A stretch of 64,000 nucleotides of DNA from Chitinophagaceae bacterium (GTDB lineage Bacteria > Bacteroidota > Bacteroidia > Chitinophagales > Chitinophagaceae). The stretch covers positions 62,001 to 126,000 of the forward strand of contig JADKJI010000004.1 in the NCBI GenBank assembly GCA_016721085.1, given 5' to 3'. A program made the translations under genes and the position numbers. Numbering within the stretch: position 1 is the stretch's first letter; each line of letters opens with the position of its first letter. Under the pieces are notes generated by a model. It did no database searches. It was not told the DNA's origin and saw only the letters and a program-made list of their open reading frames with translations. Shown in pieces: positions 1 through 10,516 of the stretch.

Positions 1-538
1 AGTATAATTACCGGTTGGGTTTTTCTTCAATGATAAGCATGACTTGGGCTTTGAAATCAATTTTGACCATACTAAATATATCATTCGTGATGGACAAATG
101 GTTCATGTAAAAGGGAAATTAGGTGGTCGCAATGTTGATACCACAGTGAACTTTTCAAAGAGTAATGGCTACTATTATTATCTGAATAATGGTGCGAATT
201 TCCTTCTCTTCAATATCGTTAAGCGTTGGCATTTCTACGATAATAAAAAGCAGAACATACGTATGGATTTTCTTGGAAAAGCAGGAATTGGTCCATTAGT
301 ACCCCATGTTGAGAACAGGCTTTTCGGTGTAGCTAACAATCCTGATTTTCAATTAGGTGGTTGGAATATGGGAGCTGAAGGGGCTCTTCGTTCTACATTC
401 TTCAAACATATATATCTTGAATTTGCAGGTAAGCTCGATTATGCCCGCTATTCTCATCTTCATATGGCTGCTGGTGGTTCGGGAAGGCAGGCGTTTGGTA
501 CGGCGGAGTTTATCTTGAGTCTGGGAATTACCATGTAA
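1..538 (+). CDS. Outer-membrane beta-barrel protein, C-terminal part (5' end outside window, frameshifted)
   Basis: This is the last ~175 residues of a conserved Bacteroidota protein with the look of an outer-membrane barrel: alternating polar and aromatic strands, many Gly/Tyr/Phe turns and a short final strand ending in 'LGITM'. There is no true start here. The frame that reads YNYRLGF from base 3 must shift near 20-24, where five T are present and six would be needed, to continue as FFNDKHDLGFEINFDHTKY. The TTG at 44 is therefore only an apparent start. Function is unknown; the location is inferred from composition. The family resemblance comes from memory of similar Bacteroidota sequences containing a DHTKY segment, so the exact family name is uncertain. 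Confidence 0.6.
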
Positions 539-607
539 AAGTTCAAGAAGTTCAAGAGGGTTAAGAAGTTCCAAAGGCGAAATTGATTCAACTATCCAAA
601 TACATTT

Positions 608-671
608 CACCGCAGAGACGCGGAGAAGTAAAGCCCGCTGATTTCTCTGCGCCTATGCGTCTCTGCGGTTA
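608..671. repeat. GC-rich hairpin repeat, copy 1
   Basis: Arms accgcagagacg and cgtctctgcggt flank a more divergent centre. It is the most degenerate member of a family also seen at 11014, 11936, 31561, 40544 and 46939. It lies between convergent genes, where it could act as a two-way terminator. Downstream to 778 the sequence is low-complexity, with caaattttcaaatc-type repeats and no gene. Confidence 0.8.
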
Positions 672-778
672 CAAATACATTTAAATCAGTTGTTTAAGAA
701 TTAAAACTGCGGTTAAATGTTGGAATCTGCTACTTTGTAGTAATTCTCAAATTTTCAAATCATCAAATTTTCAAATTC

Positions 779-2215
779 CTACAGGTTCACATCAATCTCA
801 TTATCCCAATTCGCTTTCACATTCAGCTTTCTTACAATTGGTTTAACTAGTTCTGGCTGCCGACGAGTACCGAAGTAGTTGCCTGGATCCCAGAGGCCGT
901 TTTTATTATCGTCGTAGAGTATACGCATTTCATATTCACCTGGAACAAAAAGTTTAGCGTAGAATTCTTTTGAAGTGAATATATGTGAGTATACAACATT
1001 ATCGCCCTGTGCCAATTGCAGAACAGGGTTTTTTGTTAGGTCAAGATTCAGGAACCGCAGGCGAACCATTCCATAAGTTGAAGCTTTCTTGGAACTGAAT
1101 GTGAGGGTATCATTCTTCAATAACTGACGACCTGAAGTATCTGTTGCAAATGTTTTATCAACTAATAAGTAATACTTGCTGTTCTCTGTCCAGTTATATT
1201 GTAAAGTAAGTTTTGTATTACTTGTATCCTTTGTAATTGTATATCCTTTTATTGGATTGAATTTATCGTCCAGGAACTGAATTTTGGATGAATCGAATTC
1301 TTTGAGTGGAGCAACTTTGAAGGTAAATGTCAATGGTTTTAAAAGGTCCTGCTCTCCATTATCCAGATTTGTTTCAAACCGTAAACGTTTATCTGCTGCT
1401 GCAGCAGCGGCTGCTTTTGCTGAAGTGGGACGTGTTGATGAAGAGCTTGGTTTTTCAATTCTCTTTTTTGCATATGCATACAGTAAAAAACCGGTGGTAT
1501 CGTTTGCCGATACAGGCTCTTCTTTGAACGCAAATAGCTTCGTAGAATCCATATATCTTCTTTGTCCACCTTCGTCTTTAAGGGCGTATAAATAATATTG
1601 TATGTTTCGCGGAAGGTTATGAAATTGAAATTGACCCTTGCTATCCAGTCGTGTAACGTATCTCGGCATATCCTTATATACTGTCGAGTCTTCATTCTTC
1701 AGATGTAACACTGCAAACAAAGTACTATCGGATTTGCCATTTTCTGCCAGAATAACCTGTCCACTAATAATACCATCATCTAATGTTGGACCAGTAGAGA
1801 AAGCATATCTGAAATTCTTCATCACATTACTTTCATTCACGTCTTTTATTGAATTGCCAAAATCATACGTATACGTTGTATTTGGCTCAAGCGTATCTTT
1901 TATTGTGATGGTTACTGTCCTTAATTTGCTTTCAACTTGAGGTGGTGTTTTTGGAGAGGGAGAAATAAGGAGGTTTTGAGTAACATTGTCTAGCTGAACA
2001 AACTCATCAAAAACAAGAGTTATCTTCTCTCCAGTGAAATTAGTTGAAGAATCGGCTGGACGAGCGGCGATGAGAACAGGAGGCAGCGAGTCTTTAGCAC
2101 CTCCAAGGGGAGGAGCCATATTGGCGCAGCCTGTTTGCACCATCCATTGGGGAGCCAACAGTAGCAATAGCGCCAAGGCCGACAAGAGCGAACGGGTATG
2201 TAATCGTGTAATCAT
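779..2215 (-). CDS. Ig-like domain lipoprotein
   Basis: A 478-residue envelope protein. The N-terminus is a hydrophobic signal (residues ~8-25) ending in QTGC, a lipobox-like site with Cys at ~30, so it is probably lipid-anchored. Residues ~45-145 (DSLPPVLIAARPADSSTNF through FDEFVQL and YTYDFG) match the bacterial Ig-like 'Big_5/SbsA' domain common in Bacteroidota. An alanine-rich linker (~265-275) precedes a second beta-rich half that ends with a DDNKNGLWDPGNY motif, a Ca-binding-like turn typical of these proteins. No enzyme motif is seen. It stands alone, convergent with the upstream barrel gene. A structural or adhesion role is likely but not shown. Confidence 0.75.
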   Translation of the reverse strand: MITRLHTRSLLSALALLLLLAPQWMVQTGCANMAPPLGGAKDSLPPVLIAARPADSSTNFTGEKITLVFDEFVQLDNVTQNLLISPSPKTPPQVESKLRTVTITIKDTLEPNTTYTYDFGNSIKDVNESNVMKNFRYAFSTGPTLDDGIISGQVILAENGKSDSTLFAVLHLKNEDSTVYKDMPRYVTRLDSKGQFQFHNLPRNIQYYLYALKDEGGQRRYMDSTKLFAFKEEPVSANDTTGFLLYAYAKKRIEKPSSSSTRPTSAKAAAAAAADKRLRFETNLDNGEQDLLKPLTFTFKVAPLKEFDSSKIQFLDDKFNPIKGYTITKDTSNTKLTLQYNWTENSKYYLLVDKTFATDTSGRQLLKNDTLTFSSKKASTYGMVRLRFLNLDLTKNPVLQLAQGDNVVYSHIFTSKEFYAKLFVPGEYEMRILYDDNKNGLWDPGNYFGTRRQPELVKPIVRKLNVKANWDNEIDVNL

Positions 2216-2275
2216 TTACGAGGCGCAAACTTACAATTAATGAAGGCAACAATTTCCCAATAATCCTATAAATCT

Positions 2276-5200
2276 TTAGAAACCGGATTCCGGTTCTTCG
2301 TCATTGATTTCGTGAAGGGCGATGGCCATATTATTGGTTTTCACGAACTGGCACCAATGGCAGTCGTCACTTCCACAGCCGGTATAGAATTCCCGGTTTT
2401 GGATCTTGTGCCATACAGTGGTCAGTTGTTGTTTTACAGTTTCAATATCGGCTGGCTGAATTACAACTTTCTCCCTTCTGTAATTCTTTTTCTTATCAGG
2501 CTCTATGAAATCGAACTCCGTACTCACCACTTTCCAGTCTTTCTGCTGATAATTATCAACGAGTATCTTATAGAAAACGGCCTGTCTCCAGTAATCACCT
2601 CCATTAGGATCTTTTTCATGTGGTGGTTTCAATTTCGCTAAAGCCTTATCAGGGTCACCGGTTTTATAGTCAACCACATTTACCGATTTGCCGTCAAACT
2701 CTAATTTATCAAGCTTTCCTTTCACAGGCACTCCATTCACCACCACATTTCTGATACTTCTCTCGATAGCAACAATAGTATTGAATTCCTTTATGTATTT
2801 GTCGTAATAGTTTGAAAGCACTTCCTGTCCATATTCTTGCCGGCGGTTGAATTGTTCTTGTGTAAAACTCTCCCGATGCCTGTGCAAATACCATTCGAAA
2901 TCACCTATGAAAACTTCTTTGGAAGGGAATTTCTCTTTTCCATTATCCTGCATTTTCCGGAACAATTGCTCCAATGCATAGTGAACGGCTGAACCGAATT
3001 CAGTGGCTTCGTTTTTCGGTGATGGAATTCTTACGAGGTTCTTGAAATAAAATTCCAAAGGACATTTAAGATAGTTGTTCAGGGCTGTAACGTTCATCAC
3101 GAATTTATCGAGCAATGGGTCGATGAAGGCAGCTTCCACTTTTTCAATTTCCGGGGCTGTAGCTTCATTGAATAAGAGCGAACTGAATTCGGTTATCTGA
3201 TCATTACTGATAAATACTTTTTCTATAGGAATCTCATGCTGATCCTGTATTTCTGCAATGAACATGGAAGGTTCCAATTCTTTACCATCCTGTCTGAAGC
3301 GGCTAAATGAAATCATTAGATGTTGTTCAGCACGGGTAAGTGCAACATAGAATAGTCTTCTTAGTTCTTCTTCATCTTTATGAATTGGTGCGGAAGTAAA
3401 CATGGTATCTCGAAGTGTATAGCCTCCACCTGGTTTTCTTTTCTTCTCCCAGAAACCAGCATTACAGCCGGCAAAGAAAACATATTCAAATTCCAATCCC
3501 TTTGAGCCGTGAGCTGTAAGAAGATTGACACCTTTATCACTTCCGCTTACTTGTACTAAAGGCAATGCAATGCCTTCTTTCTTCATAAGATCCAAAAACG
3601 GCAACTATCTCTTTAAGAGATAAAAGAGGATTGCGACGGGTTTCTTCCCTTATAAAATCAAAGAGGGCAGTAAGTAACTGTAGCTGACTGTGTTTCTCAG
3701 CGCTTTGCATGATGTCGGCCAGAATGCCTGCTTCTCTCAATATGCTTTCGAACAATTGTTGTAAGGTAAGATTGTATACGTCGCTTATCCATTTTTCTAA
3801 TAAGCGCGACGCTTTTTTCATGCCTTCGTGAATGCCTGTTGAAAAGAGATCTTTTGGTGGCGCTATGGATTTTTCATGCATCAATCGGCGAAGTGACGTT
3901 CTGTTTTCTCCAAATTGGCGTTCTGCCACTTCAACACTAAGCTTTGCAATTTCTATCGGAGGAATCCGGAACCAGGAAGCATGTAATAATTCAAAAAGCA
4001 TTTCATCGCCGCCATATGGAGTATCAACTTCAGCAGCGAGATAGGTAAGAATCAGAATAATCTTTTGTGATAATGGAAGCTCAAGTATATTCTGATTTCG
4101 TTTGCTATAAAATGGTATTGATAGCAATTGAAAATATTGAGCTAGTTCTTCTCCATATTTATTTTCCTTATAGATGATTCCAATTCTGCCAGGTGCCACC
4201 CCTTGAGCTATCAGTTCCCTCACTTTAGAAACGATACCGATCATTTCCATTCGCTGTGTTTCATATTCCTGAAGAACAGCGGGCAGGGTGATCAGCTTCT
4301 TTTCTGAGTGAGCAGCTTTTAATTCTTTGCTCAAACCATCGAGTTGGTTAACCAATCTTTCCTGGTTGCGGTTGATCAAAGTTTTTGAAACATCAAGTAA
4401 TGGTTGGGTGGAACGATAGTTTTGAGTAAGTACTACGGTAAGCAGGTGTTCTTTATATCTGTTAGCCAGTTGCAACATATTCTCCACGTTGGCACCCTGG
4501 AAACGATAAATACTTTGATCATCGTCGCCCACTACAAACACGTTCGGTTTTTCCCAGAAATTAATCAGTAGTTCAACGATACGGTTCTGGGTACCACTGG
4601 TATCCTGATATTCATCCACCAGAATGTACTGGTATTGTTCCTGATAGTTTGATAGAAGGGAGGCGTTTTCTTCGAAAGCTTTTATCACCCAGTTGATCAT
4701 GTCGTCGAAATCGTATCGGTTTCGGCTACGCATCAACTTTTGAAACTTTTCGAATTCATTGACTGCAGCACGAAGTTTTTCTGTTTTTGCTGCTTCTTCT
4801 TCAATCTTGTCGGTACGTACATCCCCTTTCTTGAATTCCTTTACAGCCCGTTTTGCTATATACTCATCCCTTGTAGGAAGGTCGGCCAGATATTCGTCTA
4901 TTTTCTGGTTTATATATTCTGGTGTCCAGCCTTCCCTTTTCATGGTACTGAACAGATGCTTCAGGTTATTGACTTCAAAATACACATCACCCCTGTATCT
5001 TTTTAATGGATGGTTCTTAGGGAAATTATCAATCAGTTCTTTTAGGAGTTCAATGCTTTCCAGTTCAGAAATGGGATCGAGGGCTGTCTTTTCAAATAGC
5101 GAAAGATTTTCCTGGATGATATCATTGCAAAAAGCGTGAAAGGTATAGAGATTCACTTTGTAGGCATCCGGTCCAATGAATTGCAGGAGTCTTTTCCGCA

Positions 5201-5435
5201 TGGCCACTACACCGGCTTCAGTATAAGTAAGACAGAGAATATTTTCGGGTTGGGCATCGGTATCGATGAGGATCTTTCCGATGCGGCTGGCCAGGATCTG
5301 GGTTTTTCCGGTACCGGGGCCTGCAATTACCAAAACGGGGCCTTCAATAGTATTGACAGCCAATTGTTGTTGTTCATTCAGTTTCTCGAATTCGGCTATA
5401 AATTTCTGGGTCAGTTTCTCCCTGTTCAGGTTCAT
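2276..5435 (-). CDS. UvrD/PcrA-type ATP-dependent helicase with C-terminal RecB-like nuclease (frameshifted)
   Basis: This should be one protein of ~1,050 residues. It reads in two frames that meet near 3594-3598, where removing one T from a run of five on the coding strand joins them. The N-terminal part has Walker A AGPGTGKT (38-45), DEYQD (motif II) and GDDDQSIYRFQGA (motif III). The second part has TAHGSKGLEF (motif V) and FYVALTRAEQ (motif VI). A RecB/AddB-type nuclease follows: FGSAVHYALE, VVDYKTG and RQAVFYK. It is bracketed by one Cys (LKCPLEFYF) and a CGSDDCHWC cluster, which is the arrangement of an iron-sulfur staple. The role would be unwinding and trimming DNA ends in recombination or repair. 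The single indel looks like an error rather than decay. Confidence 0.88.
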
Positions 5436-5653
5436 ACTTCAAAGATACTGAATCGGCTTTTTTTCGGGCTTTTGCCTATTATAAGCGAGAAATTTCTGGC
5501 AAAGACCGATTTTCCAATAAGGGGAAACACTTAGCAGTTGATAACTAGTAACTTAGGCATCTGAAAATCAGGTGGTTTTAAATAGGGAATCTTTCTTTTT
5601 TTGGGAATAATTCAGCCTCTTGGGTCGTTATAGTAGGGTTAAGAATCCTAAAT

Positions 5654-7018
5654 ATGAAAAACCATAACAATCTGAAGATTTTCATCCTCGAGGATGACAC
5701 CTGGTATGGCTCCATGCTTCAGCATTATCTTTCCCTCAATCCCGATTTTGAAGTAAAGCGTTTTGAAAACGCAAAAGACTTTTTCAGTCATATGTATGAG
5801 CAACCCGATGTGGTTACTTTGGACTATTCCATGCCCGATATGGATGGGGCAGAAGTATTGAAAAAGATAAAGGAAGCGCATCCGGGGATACAGGTAATTA
5901 TCATTTCTGGTCAGGACGATGTGAGTACTGCCATCAATCTTTTGAAGGGTGGTGCTTTTGATTATATAGTGAAGGATGATGATACGAAAGACCGGATTTG
6001 GAATTCATTGATGCATTTGAACGAGATCAATGTATTGAGGAATGAAGTGGAGCAATTGAAGGAGCAGGTGGGTAAGAAATATGATTTCTCGAAGTTCCTG
6101 ATTGGTAAGAGTGAATCTATAGATAAGGTTTTTGCCTTAATTGAAAAGGCTTCAAAAAGTAATATCACCGTTTCTATAACTGGGGAGACAGGTACAGGTA
6201 AGGAAGTAGTTGCAAAAGCCATCCATTATAATTCTGATAAGCATAAGAAGCCATTTGTGGCGGTGAATGTGGCAGCTATTCCAAGAGAATTGATTGAAAG
6301 TGAATTATTCGGTCATGAGAAGGGTGCTTTTACAGGTGCCGTTACAAGAAGAATAGGAAAGTTTGAAGAAGCATCAACAGGCACTTTATTTCTTGATGAA
6401 ATAGGGGAGTTAGATATCAATCTTCAGGCAAAACTATTACGTGTTTTACAAGAAAGGGAGATTACAAGAGTGGGGGGCAATGAAGTGGTGCCAGTGAATG
6501 TGCGAATCATTGTAGCCACACATCGTAATATGTTAGAAGAAGTGCAAAACAAGCGCTTCAGAGAAGACTTGTATTATCGTTTAATAGGATTGCCTATACA
6601 ATTACCTCCATTAAGAGAAAGAGGTAACGATATACTATTATTGGCAAAACATTTTATTGAAGGTTTTTGTAAGGAAAACAATTCGGAAAAGAAAGTGCTT
6701 TCCACTGAATCGCAACAAAAGTTATTGTCTTATCCATTCCCCGGAAATATCCGTGAATTAAAATCTGTTATGGAATTGGCGGTGGTGATGTCTGATGGCG
6801 ACACCATTTTGCCAGAGCATATTACGGTAAATACTTCCACTTCGGTTAATAATCTGATGAGTAAGGAAAAGTCGTTAAAAGAATATGAGATACAGATCAT
6901 CCAGCATTTTCTCGATAAATATGATAAGGATGTTTTGTTGGTTGCCAAGAAATTGGATGTAGGAAAATCTACATTATACAGAATGATACAGGCAGGAGAA
7001 TTGAATACAGACAAATAA
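5654..7018 (+). CDS. Sigma-54-dependent response regulator (NtrC family)
   Basis: The 454 residues have the classic three-part layout. A receiver domain (1-~120) has an acidic pocket near 13-15, phospho-acceptor Asp57 (VVTLDYSMPDMDG) and Lys107. The AAA+ domain (~148-380) has Walker A GETGTGKE (177-184), the sigma-54 contact loop GAFTGA (224-229), and a LFLDEIGEL Walker B. A Fis-like helix-turn-helix sits at ~415-450. When phosphorylated it should activate RpoN promoters. The next gene starts 8 bases after its stop, so it is almost certainly co-transcribed with the H-NOX and the hybrid kinase, whose signal it probably receives. No clear -24/-12 site was found upstream. Confidence 0.95.
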   Translation: MKNHNNLKIFILEDDTWYGSMLQHYLSLNPDFEVKRFENAKDFFSHMYEQPDVVTLDYSMPDMDGAEVLKKIKEAHPGIQVIIISGQDDVSTAINLLKGGAFDYIVKDDDTKDRIWNSLMHLNEINVLRNEVEQLKEQVGKKYDFSKFLIGKSESIDKVFALIEKASKSNITVSITGETGTGKEVVAKAIHYNSDKHKKPFVAVNVAAIPRELIESELFGHEKGAFTGAVTRRIGKFEEASTGTLFLDEIGELDINLQAKLLRVLQEREITRVGGNEVVPVNVRIIVATHRNMLEEVQNKRFREDLYYRLIGLPIQLPPLRERGNDILLLAKHFIEGFCKENNSEKKVLSTESQQKLLSYPFPGNIRELKSVMELAVVMSDGDTILPEHITVNTSTSVNNLMSKEKSLKEYEIQIIQHFLDKYDKDVLLVAKKLDVGKSTLYRMIQAGELNTDK

Positions 7019-7025
7019 AGTTGAT

Positions 7026-7559
7026 ATGAAAGGAGTTGTTTTTACAGGACTGCTAGAGATGGTAGAGAAACGTTTTGGCTATGTAGTGGCCAATAATATC
7101 ATTATAAAATCAAATCTGCCGTCGGAAGGCATATATACTTCAGTTGGAACCTACGATTATAAGGAAATGCAATCCTTGGTTAAGCAATTGTCTGATGAGA
7201 CAGGGATATCAGGCAACGACTTACTGGAAGCATTTGGTACTTATTATTTTGATACACTAGCTTCAAAAGCGGTTGGTTTTTTTTCTGTTTCAGATGGACT
7301 TTTCGTATTCCTTTCAAAAGTTGAATCATATATTCATCCGGAAGTATTGAAATTATATCCTGATGCGCAATTGCCAACATTTATAATAGAAGAATATTCA
7401 GATAAAAGGGTACAACTATTATATCAATCAAGAAGAAGGATGGAATATTTCGCATTTGGTTTGATAAAAGGTGCCATCAGGTATTTTGGTGAAGCAGCTG
7501 AGGTAAGAATGCAAATAAAAGAAAGCGGTGACACATTATTTATAATTAGCAAGCAATAG
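7026..7559 (+). CDS. H-NOX (haem NO-binding) sensor protein
   Basis: A 177-residue stand-alone H-NOX domain, about the usual length of bacterial members. It opens with MKGVVFTGLLEMVE, typical of the family. The proximal haem ligand is His104 in SYIHPEVLKLYP, the conserved Pro is 117, and the haem-propionate motif YxSxR is present as Tyr133, Ser135 and Arg137. Aligned by eye to the Thermoanaerobacter protein, the O2-stabilising distal tyrosine (Tyr140 there) is Phe142 here, which predicts NO rather than O2 binding. It lies 8 bp after the regulator gene and 4 bp before the hybrid kinase, the usual partner of such sensors, so it should gate that kinase's activity in the cytoplasm. Confidence 0.93.
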   Translation: MKGVVFTGLLEMVEKRFGYVVANNIIIKSNLPSEGIYTSVGTYDYKEMQSLVKQLSDETGISGNDLLEAFGTYYFDTLASKAVGFFSVSDGLFVFLSKVESYIHPEVLKLYPDAQLPTFIIEEYSDKRVQLLYQSRRRMEYFAFGLIKGAIRYFGEAAEVRMQIKESGDTLFIISKQ

Positions 7560-7563
7560 CTGA

Positions 7564-10473
7564 ATGGATTTGAAGCAACAAATACAGGCATTAGAGCAGA
7601 TTCTCGAAAGGGAAAGAAAGGCCAGGTTGGCTTCAGAACAGCTTATTGAAGAAAAAGCCTCGGAATTATATTCAATTCATAAGGAAGTTATTCAGCTTAA
7701 TACTAAGCTGGAGCAATTAGTAGCTGAACGAACGGAAGATTTGACTATTAAGAATGAAGGGTTACAGGTAGCTACAAACAGATTAGCTTTATTAATACAG
7801 AATCTTCAGTTTGCTGTACTTCTAGAAGATGAGCATCGAAAGATTGTGATGGTAAATCAACGATTTTGCGATCTTTTCATGATACCGGTAGAGCCGGAAA
7901 AGTTAATTGGTGCTGATTGTGCGAAAGCTGCTGAGGAAACAAAGGAGCTTTTTCTTGATTCTGATACCTTTATTGATAAGGTAGATAGGTTGTTAGAAGA
8001 CCGGCAACCATTTTTAAATGAAGAGCTAAAATTAAAAAATGGTAAAGTAATTCTGAGGGATTTTATCCCAATTTGGAGCCAGGGGAAGTATCAGGGGCAT
8101 CTTTGGATTTATAATGATGTAACTGAAAAAAGGATTGCTGAGTTGAAATTGACTGAACAACGGCAATTTTACGAGAATATATTAAATAGGATACCTGCAG
8201 ATATAGCTGTATTCAGCAATCAGCACAGATATCTTTTTGTAAATCCATTAGGAATTAAGGATGATGCATTGAGAGAATGGATCATAGGAAAAACGGATGA
8301 AGATTATTGTAGGTTACGTGGCCGGGATTTAGGATTAGCAAAGGAGAGGAGTCTTGTTTTTCAAGAAGTGATGAAAGAAAAAAAGCAATTAGAGTGGGAA
8401 GAACGGATTGTGAGCAGAGATGGGGAAGTAGGTTATTATTTACGTAAATTCTTTCCCGTTCTGGATGCTAAAGGAGAAGTTGAATTATTAATTGGATATG
8501 GAATCAATATTACTGAGAGGAAGAAATGGGAGCAAGAGGTTGAAAGAAGTGAAAAGCGATATCGCGACCTGTTTGATTATAGCCAGGCACTTATTTGTAC
8601 GCATGATTTAGATGGGGTGTTTATAAATGTTAACCCGGCGATAAGTGAGGTTATGGGATATGCACCAAATGAGATGATAGGAAGGAAGATAGATGAATTT
8701 ATTCCTTATGATGAAAAGGGGTTATTTAAAACGCAGTATCTAGATGTTATTAATGAAAAGGGGAAGGCCGAAGGTGTTTTCAGGGTATTAAGTAAAGAGG
8801 GAAAGAAATTATATCTCTTATTCAAGAACTATAAGATGGAAGAGTATGGATCCGACCCTTATATAATTGGATTTTCGCAGGATATTTCTGAAATGATAGC
8901 AGCTGAGAAAGAGTTGAGGATTGCAAAAAAGATAACGGAAGAGTCGGCAAAAGCCAAGGAAGTGTTTCTTGCTAATATGAGTCATGAAATTCGTACTCCA
9001 ATGAATGGGGTAATGGGAATAGCTGGATTATTAGGTAAAACCTCGCTGGATGAAGAGCAACGTAATTACCTTCGTCTTATACAAGAGTCGGCCAATAACC
9101 TGTTGGTAATAATAAACGATGTGCTTGATCTTGAAAAGATCATCATGGGTAAACTTCAGCTGGAGAACTTAGCATTTTCTCTACCTGAAAGAATAGAGAT
9201 GTGTGTTCAATCGTTTACATATAAAGCTGAAGAGAAAGGACTTACTTTGCTGTATAAAAACTTCTGTAAAGATGAATTTGCTGTAATTGGAGATCCTTAT
9301 CGTATCAATCAGGTTATGAATAATCTGATAAACAATGCGATTAAATTTACAGATAAAGGGTCGGTGCTTATTGAGACAAGATTAAAGGAAAGGCATGAGA
9401 GTAAGGTATTCATTGAGTTTATCGTTAATGATACTGGTGTAGGGATACCAGAAAATAAGCAGAAGGAAATTTTTGAGCCCTTTGTACAGGCAAGCAGTTC
9501 CGTATCAAGGTTGCATGGTGGTACAGGATTGGGTTTAAGTATCTGTAAAGACCTGATTCATATGATGGGTGGGGAGTTACTGGTTGATAGTTTAGAAGGA
9601 AAAGGATCGACATTTCATTTTGTTCTTCCTTTTGAAATAAGTTCAATGATTCCAAATACACAAAAGATTCCTGATCATATGGACTACACAAGTCTGGGGC
9701 ATAGAAAAATTTTGGTTGCAGAGGATGTTGAGTTGAATCAGTTCTTAGCTAAGCATATTTTAGAGTCATGGGGCTTTGAAGTTGTGTTGGCTAATAATGG
9801 ATTGGAAGCTCTTGAAAAAGTGAAAGCAGAAGATTTTGATTTGATATTGATGGACATCCAGATGCCTGAAATGGATGGTATTGCTGCAACGGAAGCTATT
9901 CGAAAACTCGAGGATGTAAAAAAAGCCTCTTTACCAATCGTTGCCCTAACTGCCAATGTTCTCAAAGGGGATAGTGATAAGTATCTGCGAGCAGGTATGA
10001 ACGATTATCTTGCCAAACCTTTTGATGAGTCAAAGTTATTTGTTGTTATTTCCAAAAACCTGCAAGGAGCAGGATCAGACATTCATTCGGCAAATCAAAC
10101 AACACAAAAAATCAGTAACATGGAAACTATTCAGAAATTGTATGACCTGGCTATGGTAGAAACCATCTCTGGTGGCGATCAGGCCTTTGTAAAGAAAATG
10201 GTTCAATTGTTTATTGATACCATTCCTCAAACAATGCGGGATATGGAAAAGGCGGCTGCTGATCAACAATGGGAGGCTACTGGAAAATTGGCGCATAAAA
10301 TGAAATCGACAATAGATTCTATGGGAATCGTTTCATTGAAAGCAGAAATCAGGGCACTTGAAGCCAATGGCAAAGCAAGCGAATCAATAGATCAAATACC
10401 TGTTCAGGTTCAACATATTAATGAAGTATTGGCGAAATGTATAGAGCAGATAAAAAAAGACTTCGGTTTGTAA
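7564..10473 (+). CDS. Multi-PAS hybrid histidine kinase with receiver and Hpt domains
   Basis: A 969-residue cytoplasmic kinase with no membrane segments. In order: a coiled coil (1-~65); three PAS/PAC domains (~75-190, ~200-320, ~325-445); HisKA with phospho-His474 in NMSHEIRTPMNG; an HATPase domain with QVMNNLINNAIKF and DTGVGIP; a receiver with Asp764 (LILMDIQMPEMDG); and an Hpt domain with His911 (LAHKMKS). The chain ends in a phosphotransfer module, so phosphate should pass His474, Asp764, His911 and then to a separate receiver. The sigma-54 regulator at the head of this operon is the obvious recipient. The H-NOX encoded just upstream is the likely input. Resembles kinases found beside H-NOX genes. 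Confidence 0.94.
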   Translation: MDLKQQIQALEQILERERKARLASEQLIEEKASELYSIHKEVIQLNTKLEQLVAERTEDLTIKNEGLQVATNRLALLIQNLQFAVLLEDEHRKIVMVNQRFCDLFMIPVEPEKLIGADCAKAAEETKELFLDSDTFIDKVDRLLEDRQPFLNEELKLKNGKVILRDFIPIWSQGKYQGHLWIYNDVTEKRIAELKLTEQRQFYENILNRIPADIAVFSNQHRYLFVNPLGIKDDALREWIIGKTDEDYCRLRGRDLGLAKERSLVFQEVMKEKKQLEWEERIVSRDGEVGYYLRKFFPVLDAKGEVELLIGYGINITERKKWEQEVERSEKRYRDLFDYSQALICTHDLDGVFINVNPAISEVMGYAPNEMIGRKIDEFIPYDEKGLFKTQYLDVINEKGKAEGVFRVLSKEGKKLYLLFKNYKMEEYGSDPYIIGFSQDISEMIAAEKELRIAKKITEESAKAKEVFLANMSHEIRTPMNGVMGIAGLLGKTSLDEEQRNYLRLIQESANNLLVIINDVLDLEKIIMGKLQLENLAFSLPERIEMCVQSFTYKAEEKGLTLLYKNFCKDEFAVIGDPYRINQVMNNLINNAIKFTDKGSVLIETRLKERHESKVFIEFIVNDTGVGIPENKQKEIFEPFVQASSSVSRLHGGTGLGLSICKDLIHMMGGELLVDSLEGKGSTFHFVLPFEISSMIPNTQKIPDHMDYTSLGHRKILVAEDVELNQFLAKHILESWGFEVVLANNGLEALEKVKAEDFDLILMDIQMPEMDGIAATEAIRKLEDVKKASLPIVALTANVLKGDSDKYLRAGMNDYLAKPFDESKLFVVISKNLQGAGSDIHSANQTTQKISNMETIQKLYDLAMVETISGGDQAFVKKMVQLFIDTIPQTMRDMEKAAADQQWEATGKLAHKMKSTIDSMGIVSLKAEIRALEANGKASESIDQIPVQVQHINEVLAKCIEQIKKDFGL

Positions 10474-10516
10474 ACTCTATGGTCTTTGGTTGGTTATAGT
10501 AGCATATCTATCAATT

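Noticed and set aside
1284..1595. Alanine-rich open frame on the plus strand
   Set aside because: It is a shadow of the Ig-like lipoprotein gene, produced by the Ala codon run; it has no ribosome site or family match.
5480..5653. Possible sigma-54 promoter before the NtrC-type regulator (tggcaaagaccgatttt)
   Set aside because: The GG element is not followed by GC at the required 10-11 bp spacing, so it does not meet the -24/-12 rule.
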